Assembly (NCBI GenBank): GCA_017794705.1 | Contig: CP051235.1 | Span: 1,737,010 to 1,801,009 of the forward strand | Reading direction: 5' to 3' | Source: Devosia sp. | GTDB taxonomy: Bacteria > Pseudomonadota > Alphaproteobacteria > Rhizobiales > Devosiaceae | DNA: 64,000 nucleotides | Shown here: positions 17,062 through 25,651 of the stretch, piece by piece | Position numbering within the stretch: position 1 is the stretch's first letter | Layout: every line of letters begins with the position of its first letter | Made by a program: the position numbers and the translations under genes | Notes under the pieces: generated by a model | Told to the model about the DNA's origin: nothing | Databases searched by the model: none | Seen by the model: the letters and a program-made list of their open reading frames with translations, nothing else

Positions 17062-17576
17062 ACCTGCTGTTCTTTGCATGGATTTCTCGGGTTTCGTTCA
17101 GACACTTCAATCCCGATGGCCGGTCCTTGGGAAACACGTTCATTCGAGTATGCAGTCTTGCTGCGGTCGTCGTTATGATCTTTGTGTTTTCACAAAATTT
17201 CTTGCTGCCGGTGCAACTGCAAGTCGCCGCAATTGGCATACTGTGTTTGGCTGCAGTGATATTTTTTGCCTCCGTCAGAGAGACCAGATCACGTAACCTC
17301 GATGTGGCATTTACGGGCAGTTCCCCGTCTGAACTTGTGATGACTGGAATCTACGCCAATATCAGAAATCCAATGTACCTCTCATACCTGTTGTATTGGC
17401 TGTCGTGGGTGTTCATAACCCAATTTTCGGCAGCATCTCTCCTATTTCTTGCAGGATTTCTTGTATGTTACCTGTACGCCGCCGTGCACGAAGAGCGCGT
17501 CCTGAAAGGCAAGTTCGGCTCCACATACGTGGAGTATTTTGCCAGAACAGGACGTTTTCTTCCGAAAGTTGTTTGA
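17058..17576 (+). CDS. ICMT-like membrane methyltransferase
   Basis: This 172-aa integral membrane protein has four to five hydrophobic segments and ends with the isoprenylcysteine carboxyl methyltransferase pattern. GIYANIRNPMYLSYLLYW is the SAM-site RNPMY motif, followed by HEERVLKGKFGSTYVEY and RTGRFLP. The family methylates carboxyl groups of lipid-like or amino substrates using SAM in the membrane. The GTG at 17058 overlaps the stop of the acyltransferase gene (GTGA), so the two are coupled. A natural reading is that it methyl-esterifies the acyl amino acid made by its neighbour; this is inference. Confidence 0.78.
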   Translation: MNLLFFAWISRVSFRHFNPDGRSLGNTFIRVCSLAAVVVMIFVFSQNFLLPVQLQVAAIGILCLAAVIFFASVRETRSRNLDVAFTGSSPSELVMTGIYANIRNPMYLSYLLYWLSWVFITQFSAASLLFLAGFLVCYLYAAVHEERVLKGKFGSTYVEYFARTGRFLPKVV

Positions 17577-17639
17577 CTTATCGGCAGGACGCAATCGGCA
17601 AGCTTGGCAACGTTGGCTCAGGCGACAGAAGCAACGCAG

Positions 17640-18893
17640 TCACTGGACCTTGAGTCGCACCACAGTTCCGCCTCTGGCCCCGCCCAACGCCGCATTGACT
17701 GCGTCGCTGATCCCATCCGCTGCCTGCTTCACCGGATCATCCGCCAGATGCGCATAGCGGTCTGTGGTCTTCACGTCCTTGTGCCCGAGGATCGCACCGA
17801 TAACCGGCAGCGCGTCGCCGCGCGCAAGACCGACTGACGCGAAACTGTGACGCAGGTCGTGCAGGCGCAGGTTTGGAAAGCCTGCTGCCTGCTTGATCTT
17901 TGCCCACACCCGCTCAGTCCCCTGAAAATGGCGGGTGCCGGTCGATGCAGGGAAGACATAAATGCTGTCGTCGAGCCTTGGCACCTCCGCAAGTACCTGA
18001 CATGCAGGCGCGCCGAGCGGCAGCACCTTGGCCCCCGTCTTTGAGGTCGCGAGCCGAAGATATCCGCGTTCCAGATCAACCTCTGACCATTTGAGTGTCG
18101 CAATCTCGCTCTTGCGCGCGCCAGTCAGGGCCAGAAGTCGAATAATCGCGAGCGCCGAGGGATTGGCACCTTCCTTTTCCAAGCGCTCCATGGCGTCGCC
18201 AAGTCTGGCGAGGTCGGCGGACGACAGGAAGGTTTCACCCTTCTTGTCAGGGTAGCGCTTCACACCGCGAACCGGATTGTCGCCGCGCATGTCACGTGAA
18301 ACAGCAAACGACATGATTCCGCCCAGAAGGCCCACAGTGCGCGACGCGGTGCCCTTGCCGCCTTCCACAATGGCCCTGCCGCGTGATCCGGTCTTGATGT
18401 CGACAGCGGTCTTCCCTGCCGCAACATCCCGAAGGAACTTCTCGACATCCGCGCGCCGCAGTTCGCTTACGCGCTTCTTGCCCAACAGGGGCTTGATATG
18501 GCGTTCGACCCGGCCGCGATCCGTGGCGATGGTGCTTGGCTGTTTCGTGTCGCAGCCCTCTTCCAGATAGAGGTCGCAAAGTTGGGCGACGTTCATTTCC
18601 TTGCGCGCTCTGGCCCGCTCGGCCGCGCGGTCATGCCCAAGTTCCGCTTCTCGAATGATGGTTTTGGCTTCCTCGCGAGCCTTGTCCGTTTCGATCTTGC
18701 CGACCGCGCCGATTGTCACACGGCGTTGCGGCGCGTTCCGGCCGCCAGTCCGGTACACAGCAATGTAGGACTTTGAGCCGGTCGCCCGCACCCGCACCCC
18801 GAAGCCGGTCAACTCGCCATCCCAATGCACATATTCTCTGCCGGTCGTGTTCAGCGCATCGACCGTCCGCTTAGTTATCCGTCCCTCAGCCAT
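17640..18893 (-). CDS. P4-type tyrosine integrase of element 1
   Basis: The 417-aa integrase has the usual N-terminal DUF4102 arm-binding domain (ITKRTVDALNTTGREYVHWD), a central core-binding domain and a catalytic domain. Catalytic motifs seen are TGARKSEIATLKW (Arg), HDLRHSFASVG (His-x-x-Arg), LGHKDVKTTDRYAHL (His and Tyr). The ATG at 18893 follows GGAAGG; the open frame upstream merely reads through the GGGGTAACACC repeats. Its start is about 180 bp left of att copy 2, the standard place for an integrase that uses the tRNA 3' end. It is about 60% similar in motif layout to the integrase at 53769. Confidence 0.93.
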   Translation of the reverse strand: MAEGRITKRTVDALNTTGREYVHWDGELTGFGVRVRATGSKSYIAVYRTGGRNAPQRRVTIGAVGKIETDKAREEAKTIIREAELGHDRAAERARARKEMNVAQLCDLYLEEGCDTKQPSTIATDRGRVERHIKPLLGKKRVSELRRADVEKFLRDVAAGKTAVDIKTGSRGRAIVEGGKGTASRTVGLLGGIMSFAVSRDMRGDNPVRGVKRYPDKKGETFLSSADLARLGDAMERLEKEGANPSALAIIRLLALTGARKSEIATLKWSEVDLERGYLRLATSKTGAKVLPLGAPACQVLAEVPRLDDSIYVFPASTGTRHFQGTERVWAKIKQAAGFPNLRLHDLRHSFASVGLARGDALPVIGAILGHKDVKTTDRYAHLADDPVKQAADGISDAVNAALGGARGGTVVRLKVQ

Positions 18894-18923
18894 ATCCGCC
18901 TTCCCGGTCGCGCTTTGGCCCTT

Positions 18924-18954
18924 GGGGTAACACCGGGGTAACACCGGGGTAACA
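18924..18954 (+). repeat. Three phased GGGGTAACACC repeats upstream of integrase 1
   Basis: Two full and one nearly full copy of the 11-bp unit lie head to tail, immediately upstream of the integrase start. The same unit is found twice at the left end of the element (7271-7292). An 11-bp period places each site on the same DNA face. They are candidate arm-type sites and could also let the integrase repress its own gene. Confidence 0.7.
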
Positions 18955-19071
18955 CGCACGGGGCCATCTTAGGAAACACCCAGAAACCAATGTGCGCTCA
19001 AATTACCTTATTTTCAAGGGTTTGCGGTACTGTTGGAGCACGATGGAAGCAGCCAGAATGCTACAACATTT

Positions 19072-19119
19072 GCCCTCCGAAGGCAGAGGTCACAGGTTCG
19101 AATCCTGTCGGGTGCACCA
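19072..19119 (+). repeat. att copy 2 (tRNA-Arg 3' half; element 1/2 junction)
   Basis: This is a 48-bp copy of the tRNA-Arg 3' half with one visible change near the end (GCACCA for GCGCCA). It lacks a matching 5' half, so it is not a tRNA gene. It is the right end of element 1 and the left end of element 2. The following 68 bp, to 19187, are also similar to the right flank of att copy 4. Confidence 0.9.
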
Positions 19120-19187
19120 ATGATTTCAATGAGTTAGTCGGTTTTCCAGCCACCCGTATTTCAACGCAGGCAGCACATAGGTAGCAG
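19120..19187 (+). repeat. Right flank of att copy 2, shared with att copy 4
   Basis: This flank shares TTAGTCGGTTTT, ACCCGTATTTCA and GCAGGCAGCACATAGGTAGC with 55221-55288, at roughly 80-90% identity by eye. It contains two GGYAGCA units 11 bp apart (19169 and 19180). From 19188 to the permease stop at 19396 I see no further gene or clear element. Confidence 0.75.
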
Positions 19188-19395
19188 ATTCTCGGCTCAG
19201 ATCGGCGACCCTCTCTACGCTGCCCCGGTGTGTTTGTGGTTCGGCTCTCTTAAGTTCCAAACACGATAGTTCGACAAATCGACCTATTCAGCGTCTCGAA
19301 AGTCCCAGCTTTGCCGTGCAGCGCTGCATTTCAAGCCGCGTTCTTGTTGTCTAAGAAAGGGCACCATCTTCGAAGGCTTTATGCACCTGGACGTT

Positions 19396-20706
19396 CTAGT
19401 CCTGCGGCACCCTACCTCTGCGCACCAAGGCAATTCCGATTCCAACCGCAAACCAGACGGCGCCGAGCTGCAGAGCGTTGGCTGAAATACTGAAGAGTAT
19501 GAACAGCACGACTACCGCGCCGGCTGCTGGTAGCAGCCAGTGGCGCAAGAGTTTTGTGGAACGATGCCGTAGTCCAAAATGTCCAATTACCGACAGATTC
19601 ACCAGAAGGAAGCCCGTCAGTGCACCCAAGCTGACCAGGTTTGCGAGAAGGTCGGCCTGCTCAAGCGCGACCAGTGAAACGCTGCCAACGACAACGAAGA
19701 CCGCCAGAGTTGCGACCCAAGGCGAGCCGAACCCCGGATGGACACGTGCCAGCGCAGATGGCAGGTGCCTATCTCGGCCAAGGGCGAAGAGCACCCGCGA
19801 GGCGCCTGTCATGCAGGCAAGGTTGACGCCGAGACCGAGGGCGAACCCAGTGATGATCCCCAATGGTACAGAAAGCACCGGCAACCGCGCATCTATGATC
19901 TGGAAACCTGCCGTCGCAGGGTCGAGATTCTCCAAATCTCCCGTCATACCGCCAAGCGCCCAGCCGGTGGCGAGAAAGACTGCAGTCATCAAGAGAACGG
20001 CCGAGATTGTTGCGATGCCGATCGCCCGACCCGGAGCTTCATGCTTTACTTCTTCGGCGAGGGTCGAGATTGCATCGAAGCCGAGATAGGCAATGATTGC
20101 GATTGTCGCTCCAGCAATCATCGCATTGAGCGGTACGCCTTGCGGCCAGAACGCGGTCGGAACAAACTCAGTTTCACTTGGACCGACAAGCAGCGCCGCC
20201 GCCCAGAGCACGACGACGAGTACGGCCGCCCCCTGCAAAACCGTCTGTGCCACGTCGGCCCGGGCCGACCAGCGGATGCCAAGAAACGCCATCCCCGCGG
20301 CAACAAGCACAAAGCCGGCAACGGTGGGGCCGAGCGGTAACCATGGTAGGGCACTTGTCAAATAAAGTGCGCCGAAGACGATTGTGAGAGCGTTGAGAAG
20401 CAAGTAGTCAAGCAGCATCGCCCAGGCCCCGAAGAACCCCAGCCGGTATCCGAACGCTTTGGCAGTGTAGCCGTAAACAGAACCTGCCCCTGGCGCCACG
20501 TCGGCCATCGCCGCAAAACTCAGTGCAGTCAGACAGACGCAGAGCGCGGCGGTGATGTAGGCCGGCAAAACTGCACCTTCTGCAGCCGTCGAAACGAAAC
20601 CATACAGCGTGATTCCAGCAATTGGTGCGATGGCGACGAGACCGAACAGCGTCAGGTTTAGCGTCGGCAGAGCGCGTTTCAAAGCCAGCGTGCTGCTATC
20701 AGACAT
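19396..20706 (-). CDS. APC-superfamily amino acid permease
   Basis: This is a 436-aa membrane protein with about 12 TM helices. The first helices carry the APC signature: LNLTLFGLVAIAPIAGITLY, then VAPGAGSVYGYTAKAFGY (the GAGSVYGY loop typical of the amino acid/polyamine family). The start at 20706 has GGGAGAGGA upstream; the longer frame is not needed. The closest types are the yeast-like/bacterial amino acid permeases of the YcaM/Put-like groups. The substrate is unknown, but its neighbours include ChaC cyclotransferases, so an amino acid from glutathione turnover is possible. It is downstream of and on the same strand as the ADC-LuxR regulator. Confidence 0.82.
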   Translation of the reverse strand: MSDSSTLALKRALPTLNLTLFGLVAIAPIAGITLYGFVSTAAEGAVLPAYITAALCVCLTALSFAAMADVAPGAGSVYGYTAKAFGYRLGFFGAWAMLLDYLLLNALTIVFGALYLTSALPWLPLGPTVAGFVLVAAGMAFLGIRWSARADVAQTVLQGAAVLVVVLWAAALLVGPSETEFVPTAFWPQGVPLNAMIAGATIAIIAYLGFDAISTLAEEVKHEAPGRAIGIATISAVLLMTAVFLATGWALGGMTGDLENLDPATAGFQIIDARLPVLSVPLGIITGFALGLGVNLACMTGASRVLFALGRDRHLPSALARVHPGFGSPWVATLAVFVVVGSVSLVALEQADLLANLVSLGALTGFLLVNLSVIGHFGLRHRSTKLLRHWLLPAAGAVVVLFILFSISANALQLGAVWFAVGIGIALVRRGRVPQD

Positions 20707-20801
20707 ATAGTCCTCTCCCTGCCAGGTGCGTGCGCCAACTTGGCGCCGCGTTGAAAAGCTCTCCGGACTGAGACTCGATGGCAATCGACGCGTTTCGCCG
20801 T

Positions 20802-22076
20802 TCAGGAAATAGTCAAGATGGCAACCAAACGTGCCAGTTCTGCCTGGCGGCTTATCCGAAGTTTACTGTAGGCGATCTTGAGCGCAGACCTGACAGTTTC
20901 CGTGCTTAGGCCAAGGTCTTCTGCTGCCTGTTGCGGTGGGCATCCCGAGCCCACACAGCTCGCGATCCTCGCCTCTGCGTCCGTCAAACCCAGCAGCTGT
21001 AGCGGCCCCTTGGCGTCCGCCTGCTCTTGGGCAGTCGGGTCGGTGAGCGTGATGAGTGCGGAATCCCCCCTTCCCGAAACTGGCAACACCCGCGCCAGGT
21101 AGGGTGAAGATTCGGCTCGCGAAAGTGGAAATACCTCGTCCAAAGGCCTTTCATCAGCAAGTCCGCTTGCCGTCTGAATTGCGGCCATCAATGTGCCGCG
21201 CTCGTCTGGTGTTCCAAGGCAAAATGGTTTCCCTTCCTCAACCCGCACACCAGAAAGCCGCATCGCTGATGGATTTGCGTAATGCACAACACCTTTGGCG
21301 TCGACAATCACCGCTGCACGACCCATCCGGAAAAAAAGCCGTCGCATCGCTAGATGTGCATGACCAGCCATTATGTCGTCGGCAGGCGCAGCAATCGGAC
21401 GTACCTCGCCGAAGGTGTATGAAAGATGGTCCAGAGTTATCGCATGATGAAACACCGGCTTCAGCGCAAGAAGCCAAGCCGGCGCGGCTGGACCAAACTC
21501 GACGTTGACGATATCAGCCTGCCCGACTTGATAGTCGCAAAGAACTGGAAACTTTTGTAAACCGCCCTCGAGATCCTCGGTCAGATAGTTTGTGAACCCG
21601 GCGAAGTGTTGCCTGTGAACTTCTTCGGATACATCGCACCGCAGGACGAGGCCGTTGGAGGTCCGCGCCGTCACGCTGCGGCCATTCGAGGTGTGCTCAA
21701 TCAGGGCTTCGCCGGGTTCGGCTCGCCCATTGTACGATTTTGCATAATGAGGACGCAGGTTGGGCGGAATGAGAGTGCCAACTTCAAAGCAGCCAGGCGT
21801 CTCGTTTGGACTCGAATGTCCCTCAACCTCGATGCCGACGTAGAACTGGCTGTGGGCGGGTCGTCGGCCAACAGCTGGATTGATCTGCCAAACAATCGGA
21901 CCAAAGCTGTCCTTCGTGGGCTCAACACCGATGGGCAAAAGCTCGCGCACGGCTGCGGGATCATACGTGCACAGTAGTGCAAGTCCTCTACTGTCGGGAA
22001 CATGATGAGGATACCGGTCCATAGGGCCGTAGTCCTGGCGTGCAAAGCCGAACCGGCTGGCTTGCGTCAACTCCAT
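20802..22076 (-). CDS. LuxR-type regulator fused to an acetoacetate-decarboxylase-like domain
   Basis: The 424-aa protein appears to have three parts. Residues about 20-240 resemble the acetoacetate decarboxylase-like (ADC) fold: RYPHHVPDSRGLALLCTYDP, GPIVWQINP, then FEVGTLIPPNLRPH. Residues about 245-345 look like a PAS-type module (MGRAAVIVDAKGVVHYANPS). The end is a LuxR HTH (LLGLTDAEARIASCVGSGCP, then LSTETVRSALKIAYSKLRIS). The ATG at 22076 has AGGGGGA upstream. ADC domains fused to HTH regulators are not something I know as common. It lies just upstream of the permease and probably controls it. Confidence 0.68.
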   Translation of the reverse strand: MELTQASRFGFARQDYGPMDRYPHHVPDSRGLALLCTYDPAAVRELLPIGVEPTKDSFGPIVWQINPAVGRRPAHSQFYVGIEVEGHSSPNETPGCFEVGTLIPPNLRPHYAKSYNGRAEPGEALIEHTSNGRSVTARTSNGLVLRCDVSEEVHRQHFAGFTNYLTEDLEGGLQKFPVLCDYQVGQADIVNVEFGPAAPAWLLALKPVFHHAITLDHLSYTFGEVRPIAAPADDIMAGHAHLAMRRLFFRMGRAAVIVDAKGVVHYANPSAMRLSGVRVEEGKPFCLGTPDERGTLMAAIQTASGLADERPLDEVFPLSRAESSPYLARVLPVSGRGDSALITLTDPTAQEQADAKGPLQLLGLTDAEARIASCVGSGCPPQQAAEDLGLSTETVRSALKIAYSKLRISRQAELARLVAILTIS

Positions 22077-22252
22077 CTTTGATCCCCCTGAACATCAGGT
22101 GATTGAAGTCACAATAGCACTGACCAAAGCCGGATTGCTCGGAAATAATTGTAGCAGTCCAGTCATGGCTGGATATGACGATGCGCTGACCGGAACGGCC
22201 CTCGCCGCCAACTGACCGAGCAAAACCCTCTTATTGCCAGTTCAGGCTCCGT

Positions 22253-24808
22253 TCAAAGAACGAGATAGCTTGTCGCGCAATCGACGGATGGTCTTCGCCC
22301 TTCGTTGATAGCTTGAGTAAATGCCTGTTCGCCCAATTTCAATCGCGCATCAGCCACTAAAGGCAGGTAGATGCGTTCTTCCATCTGCAGCAAGGGCACA
22401 CTGACGGTCTCACGCAATCGTTCCGCCGTCCCCCAAAGGGTCGCGGCCTTGAGTGTCTGATTTCGTGCCATTGCGACAGCGAACAGCCCTTCGACAGACG
22501 AGGCTTCCAAGTTGGGGTTCTCGGTGGACTTCGCAAACGCAAGGCCCTCCAAAAACAACCGCTCTGCTTCGTCGATTTCGCGTCGCAGCAGCCTGATTGT
22601 GGCAAGGGTAATAAGCGCAAACGAAGCGACGCTGGGGTCGCCTTCAGCAGGCTGGCGTGAGCGCGCGCGCTCTGCCAGGTCCACCGACCTGTCAAGCTTG
22701 CCTTGGCTGGCCTCTACCCGCGCCAGGCCAGCCAGGACATGAGGCACGATCCAGCCCGGACCGTGAGTTTCTGCAAGTTCGAGACTGTTTTCAAGCGCAT
22801 GTCGCGCTTGATCTGGGCATGACAAGCCCGCGAAGGCGAATGCGATGGTGATGTGCGCCACAATCTCGCGAAAGGTGTCTTCGAGCTCCCTTATGATCGG
22901 CAGTGCCAGCTCGACATGGCTTAGCGATTCATCGTGCTTTCCCTGCCTGCCAAGCATCACGGCCGCAGTGAGCAAAATCTGCATGCGGGCGCTTTGCCCG
23001 CTCGCACCAGGAAGCGCGCGCAGCATCCATGCCAATCCTTCCGAGGTTCTGCCCCGTACATACCAATAATACCAAAGTGCCGAACCAAAGGCCGCCACAC
23101 TTTCCAGGTCGTTTTGATCCTGAGCCCAGTCAATGGCCGCGCGGATGTTCGTGTAGTCGCGATCCAGATTGTTGAGCCACTCGAGCTGACCTGGTTCATG
23201 CAGATGGGAGTGGGCTGACGCAGCCAACTCCAGAAAGTAAGCAGCATGTCGTTTGCGGATGTCAGCGGCGTCTTCCAGCTGTTCAAGCTTTTCGATCGCG
23301 TACTCCCGCACTGTCTCAAGCAAACCGAATCGGCTTTCGGCGTCGATTGTCACGATCAGGCTCTTGTCGACGAGGGATTGAAGCAACTCAAAAACATCGC
23401 CTTCGATCGAGTCCCTGCAAAGGGTCTCCGCGGCCAGCAGGTCAAACCCTCCCACGAACACACCGAGGCTGGCGAACAGATGACGCTCGGCCGGCTCGAG
23501 GAGATTGAAACTCCAGTCGATGGTTCGTCGAAGCGTTCGCTGTCGTTCGGGAAGATCGCGATATCCGCCTGTCAGCAATGCCAGCCGGTTCTCAAGTCGC
23601 GCCAACAGTGCCTTCGGGGTCAGAACGCGAAGACGCGCAGTGGCCAATTCGATGGCGAGCGGCAATCCGTCAAGACGTCGCGTGATCTCGGCTATATCCG
23701 CTGCGTTGTCTTCATTTAGTTCGAACTCCGGCCTGATCGCCCTTGCCAGCGACACGAACAGCTCCACAGCTTTCGCTTCGCCCACCTCTTCAGGTGTGTT
23801 TGCATGGTCCATTTGGGGCAAGGTGAGTGGATAGACCGGATACTCCCATTCACCGGACAGGTTCAGCGGCGCGCGGCTGGTCACGAGGACCTTGAGACCG
23901 GGCGCTGCACGAAGCAGGTCAGCGACGATATCCGCAGCTTCGAGCACCTGCTCAAAGTTATCCAGTACGAGCAGGCAATTCTGATTGCCGAGTCTTGCCT
24001 TGCAGGCGTCCAATGCGGAAAGTCGCTCCGTCTCGAATGCCCCTATCGCGCGCGCGATCGTGTCCGGAACCAATTCGGCATTGGTGATCGCTGCAAGCGT
24101 CACATAGTGAACGCCATCCGAGAAGCGATCTTTCAGTTCGTGTGCCAGGCCGATGGCAAGTCGCGTCTTGCCGATGCCGCCGGCCCCCGTCATCGTGACG
24201 AGACGAACCTCTTCACGAAGAAGCAGTTCCTCAAGGTGAGTGCAATCGTTCTGCCTGCCAATCATAGGCGTGGCCGGCCAGGGCAAAGTGTTTGCAGCTC
24301 CTTGTTTTGGCTTGTTGGATTCAAACCTTTCACTGAGCATCAGAGCCAGGTCGTTTCTGATCAGCGCCTTCAGTTCCCTGGCGGTCGAGAAGCTCTTGTA
24401 ACTGACCCGATCATCCGCCTTGACCCGTGCCAACAGTTCCTCGAGTCGTGCGTCACGCTGGTCCGCTTTTTTCAGATAGATCAGCTTGGGCAGATTGGAC
24501 GACAGCTGATACTCGTCTTCCAATCCGGAGATGGTTTCGTCCGCCGCGATCCAGCCGTAGCTCTTCCAATAGATACCAACAAAGATATGACTCTTGTTCA
24601 GATATGCTCGGTAAAGGGTGCGTGGAGCGTGCGGACGCGCGCCTAGCTCAAACATGACCGGCGCCAGTCCAAGGGCTTCGATCGCCGAACGAACAGCTTT
24701 GCGCTCGTCTTGCAGTTCCTGAAGCGTCGAGCTGACGAAGACCCGCAACCGTTCATCAGGTGTGAGTATGCCAGCCGGGTCGTCGCTACTCTGCAACTCC
24801 AGTGTCAT
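22253..24808 (-). CDS. DUF4062-NB-ARC-TPR STAND ATPase
   Basis: The 851-aa protein begins with a DUF4062 domain (about 15-110: DERLRVFVSSTLQELQDERK, then HIFVGIYWKSYGW). A STAND NTPase follows with Walker A MTGAGGIGKTRLA (about 206) and Walker B NCLLVLDNFE (about 278). An arginine-bearing sensor is VLVTSRAPLNLSGEWE, then GLPLAIELATARL (winged-helix entry). The C-terminal 350 residues are TPR-like. There is no HTH output. Such proteins are annotated as AfsR-like regulators, but the DUF4062 effector (TIR/SIR2-like fold family) also occurs in anti-phage STAND systems. The ATG at 24808 follows a GGAG. It stands alone between the regulator and the ChaC pair. Confidence 0.8.
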   Translation of the reverse strand: MTLELQSSDDPAGILTPDERLRVFVSSTLQELQDERKAVRSAIEALGLAPVMFELGARPHAPRTLYRAYLNKSHIFVGIYWKSYGWIAADETISGLEDEYQLSSNLPKLIYLKKADQRDARLEELLARVKADDRVSYKSFSTARELKALIRNDLALMLSERFESNKPKQGAANTLPWPATPMIGRQNDCTHLEELLLREEVRLVTMTGAGGIGKTRLAIGLAHELKDRFSDGVHYVTLAAITNAELVPDTIARAIGAFETERLSALDACKARLGNQNCLLVLDNFEQVLEAADIVADLLRAAPGLKVLVTSRAPLNLSGEWEYPVYPLTLPQMDHANTPEEVGEAKAVELFVSLARAIRPEFELNEDNAADIAEITRRLDGLPLAIELATARLRVLTPKALLARLENRLALLTGGYRDLPERQRTLRRTIDWSFNLLEPAERHLFASLGVFVGGFDLLAAETLCRDSIEGDVFELLQSLVDKSLIVTIDAESRFGLLETVREYAIEKLEQLEDAADIRKRHAAYFLELAASAHSHLHEPGQLEWLNNLDRDYTNIRAAIDWAQDQNDLESVAAFGSALWYYWYVRGRTSEGLAWMLRALPGASGQSARMQILLTAAVMLGRQGKHDESLSHVELALPIIRELEDTFREIVAHITIAFAFAGLSCPDQARHALENSLELAETHGPGWIVPHVLAGLARVEASQGKLDRSVDLAERARSRQPAEGDPSVASFALITLATIRLLRREIDEAERLFLEGLAFAKSTENPNLEASSVEGLFAVAMARNQTLKAATLWGTAERLRETVSVPLLQMEERIYLPLVADARLKLGEQAFTQAINEGRRPSVDCATSYLVL

Positions 24809-24955
24809 CGCCAAACTCCGCGCTGACGATTTGCCAAGACAGCTTGGCGACCTAAATATTTATGTGACGGTGTGGCACGTGTCTATCAGGGGAACTTAAG
24901 GTCAGACACGCGGCAGATGGAACTAGTCTGATCGCTCTGGCTGGATGATCATCGA

Positions 24956-25651
24956 CTAGCCCTCTGTGGCCGTGTTTTTGATTATCTCTTGAGCCACCAG
25001 GTGCTGAAGTGTCCAAAGATTGCGGTCCCTGATCCCATGCTCTTCAAGTTTTTCGACTGTGCGCTGCAGGTAGATTGCCGACGACCCCCAGTGTCTGGCT
25101 GCCCTTGCAATAGCTGCGGCAGTTGATGCAGGTGGTTGTTTGCCAGCATAGGCGGGCCCATCCCTTGCGGCGACGAAAGTCAGCGCCTTGATGCGGCCCG
25201 TGCTTGAGTTCACCCAGATCCACTTGGCCACGTTCGTTGGCGGCATGGCATCAACTTCCCGATCCAGCAATCTGACTATTTGCTGCTTAAGGCTGGCATC
25301 AGGCAATTGGTAGGCGATGCCGACGCACGACCCTCCTCGATCAAGCGCCATCATCAAACCTGGCGTCTTCCGCGTGCCGCGCCATCGTTTCACCACGAAG
25401 CAAAATGAACGGTGCCACCCCAGAGCATGTGCTCTGACCGACGAAACGCTTTCAAAATCGGGATTCCAGATAAGCGATCCATAGGCGAACAGCCAAAGCG
25501 TTTCGGGATTATGCTCGGCCAACAGCTTTTCAGCCATTTCATCGAGTTCCAGGTCGGTCGGGTCTCGCATGTGCGGCTCTGGTCCGGGGTCAGGTTCGAC
25601 CCGTTCCACAAGCGCGACCAATTCTGGCGTAAGTGAAAGCGGATGGATCAT
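24956..25651 (-). CDS. ChaC-like gamma-glutamylcyclotransferase (second of pair)
   Basis: The 231-aa protein has the GGCT fold signature LWLFAYGSLIWNPDF, which forms the substrate loop, and the LLDREVDAM segment with the probable catalytic Glu. Next comes YAG-type ending DGPAYAGKQPP. ChaC enzymes release 5-oxoproline and Cys-Gly from glutathione in the cytoplasm. The ATG at 25651 overlaps the stop of the upstream ChaC gene (ATGA). The two proteins are homologous over most of their length (YGSLIW, RGGSCxG, REx). Having two tandem copies is unusual; one may prefer another gamma-glutamyl compound. Confidence 0.83.
   Translation of the reverse strand: MIHPLSLTPELVALVERVEPDPGPEPHMRDPTDLELDEMAEKLLAEHNPETLWLFAYGSLIWNPDFESVSSVRAHALGWHRSFCFVVKRWRGTRKTPGLMMALDRGGSCVGIAYQLPDASLKQQIVRLLDREVDAMPPTNVAKWIWVNSSTGRIKALTFVAARDGPAYAGKQPPASTAAAIARAARHWGSSAIYLQRTVEKLEEHGIRDRNLWTLQHLVAQEIIKNTATEG

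Noticed and set aside
19072..19119. A second tRNA-Arg gene
   Set aside because: Only the 3' half is present and the left sequence cannot pair with it, so it is an att copy and not a tRNA.
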